DNA from: Aphanomyces cochlioides
Taxonomy: Eukaryota > Oomycota > Saprolegniomycetes > Saprolegniales > Verrucalvaceae
Assembly (NCBI GenBank): GCA_019828595.1
Contig: JAHQRK010000014.1
Coordinates: forward strand, 372,001-436,000
Direction of reading: 5' to 3'
Length of the DNA stretch: 64,000 nt
Shown here piece after piece: positions 62,840-64,000 of this stretch. The notes beneath the pieces were generated by a model. That model was not told the origin of the DNA. It saw only the letters and a list, made by a program, of their open reading frames with translations, and searched no databases. Positions within the stretch are counted from its first letter, which is position 1, and the number at the start of each line of letters is the position of its first letter. Made by a program: the position numbers and the translations under genes.

Positions 62840-64000
62840 ATGGTCGCATTCGAGACGGAGCGGACGTCGGAGAGATCTCCACTGGCCACAGCAACGCCTT
62901 GTGTTGATCAAACGAGTCTTCTGCCGCTGAAACATGAGACGCCAACGTCGATCGCGAATGAACTCCCGCAACTTTTGTCTCTGAGCATCCCAGTGGTAAC
63001 AACAACGTTTGGAGGACCCTCTTGCTCATCTTGCTTTCTTAGATGTTCACGATGATCATGGAGACTCTTCCGTCCATGTCTAGTATTGCCTTGGTCGGTC
63101 AAATGCAATCGGAGAACGTGCAAGTCTACGTCGACGCCGTCGCCATCTCGAGCATGGTACATGCCTCTAGGATTGTACCGAAAGCTCAGCCTCGTCTAGT
63201 ATTTCAACATCACATCCATGGCGGTCGTGAGCGGCCTTGCGACTGCCCTCGACACGCTCTGCACGCAAGCATTTGGCGCTGGGAATACGACGAAATTCGG
63301 TGTCTACTTGCAAAGTGCGCTGCTTGGCTTACTCATTGTACGCTCCATGCTCGCTCAACTCTTCCTCATGGAGCTATGTAGGCGCTCGTGCCCGTCACGC
63401 TTCTCAATGTTTTCTCGGGTCAGATCCTTGTCTTCCTCGGCCAAGATCCTGCGATTGCCAACCACGCCCAGAGCTTTCTCTTCTTCTCGTCGCTGGGTTT
63501 GCCTGGCTTTTGCATCTACAACATCTTGAAGAAGATGCTCCAAGCCCATAATGTCGTCCAGCCGATGGCCATCATTGCCATCTTGGGCAATGTCATTCAC
63601 CTCAGCTTGGGGTATTACCTGACGTACTACACGTCTGTGGGGCTCATTGGTCCTGCCATCTCACGGGCGATTGCGTACACGGGCATGACGCTATTGATGT
63701 TCCTCTACTTGGCTTGGAATCCTCTCTACAAGACATGGGAGTTGCGATGGAGTTGGGCGGCGGCGACGAGTCACTTGGGTCAATTCTTCAAGTACGGTGT
63801 GCCTGGCATGCTCATGATGATGACGGAATGGGCGGCGTTCGAAATCCTCACGCTCTTCAGTGGCCTCATGGACGACCACGTCGTCGTCATTGGCGTCAAT
63901 TCGGTTCGTCGCCGCTGTTTTATCGTGGATCTCACCGATGGCCTATAGATCCTCATGAACATGCTCTCATTCGTCTACATGCCATTCTCGGGCAATGGCA
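62840..64000 (+). CDS. MATE-family multidrug/toxin exporter (3' truncated by window)
   Basis: A multi-pass exporter that exchanges organic cations or metabolites for protons or sodium. The visible exons are 62840-62995, 63043-63156, 63200-63337, 63382-63903 and 63949 onward, all phase 0 with 42-46-nt introns. MATE landmarks are the early TM region (LLSLSIPVMFTMIMETL), VAISSMYFNITSMAVVSGLA, DTLCTQAFGAGN (the conserved Q-x-F/Y-G-A-G/K motif) and ILVFLGQDPAIANHAQSFL. These are followed by further helices (VVQPMAIIAILGNVIHL, YGVPGMLMMMTEWAAFEIL). The start ATG 62840 gives about 40 cytosolic residues, usual for the family. About 327 residues are visible of a typical 450-550. Confidence 0.88.

Overview
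The window looks like nuclear DNA of an oomycete, most likely a saprolegnialean such as Aphanomyces. This is inferred from gene content and style; no marker gene was available to test it. Genes are compact. The introns I could resolve with GT..AG ends and frame agreement are mostly 36-50 nt (one is about 62 nt). Host genes sit next to dense DNA-transposon debris: PIF/Harbinger, pogo/Tigger-like, a Crypton and a MITE.

Left part (0-17 kb). A full-length P-glycoprotein-type ABC transporter lies on the minus strand. Next is a divergent pair of secreted type I membrane proteins with a novel-looking Cys repeat (5.3-7.9 kb). Two tandem minus-strand copies of a nine-exon gene follow, encoding a membrane-anchored FAAL-ACP-alpha-oxoamine synthase (8.1-16.8 kb). 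About 3.7 kb of the two copies is virtually identical, introns included, but both ends of the coding sequence have diverged. That is the signature of gene conversion.

Middle part (17-32 kb). A decayed two-gene Harbinger element (17.7-20.0 kb) precedes a housekeeping cluster: a LURP-one/Tubby-C-like protein, the ESCRT-I subunit VPS23/TSG101 (ten exons resolved), an acyl-CoA-binding-domain protein convergent on it, and a 983-aa protein with two tandem ATP-grasp modules. A disordered protein of unknown role and the first of three NodB-type polysaccharide deacetylases follow.

Right part (32-64 kb). Two further deacetylase genes form a 1.5-kb inverted duplication (32.9-34.4 and 43.1-44.6 kb) around about 8.75 kb of transposon remains. 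Beyond it lie a BED-finger fragment, two pogo/Tigger-like elements with recognisable terminal inverted repeats, a frameshifted Crypton, a 563-bp MITE and a decayed transposase. Two adjacent Harbinger elements come next: one inactivated (57.1-59.7 kb) and one apparently intact (59.8-62.5 kb). The window ends inside a MATE-family exporter gene.

Functionally the host genes share a membrane and surface theme: efflux (ABC, MATE), acyl-chain activation and amino-lipid-like synthesis, acyl-CoA binding, endosomal sorting, and extracellular polysaccharide modification. Linking them into one pathway would be speculation. The FAAL-ACP-AOS pair and the double ATP-grasp protein are the best candidates for undescribed biochemistry.
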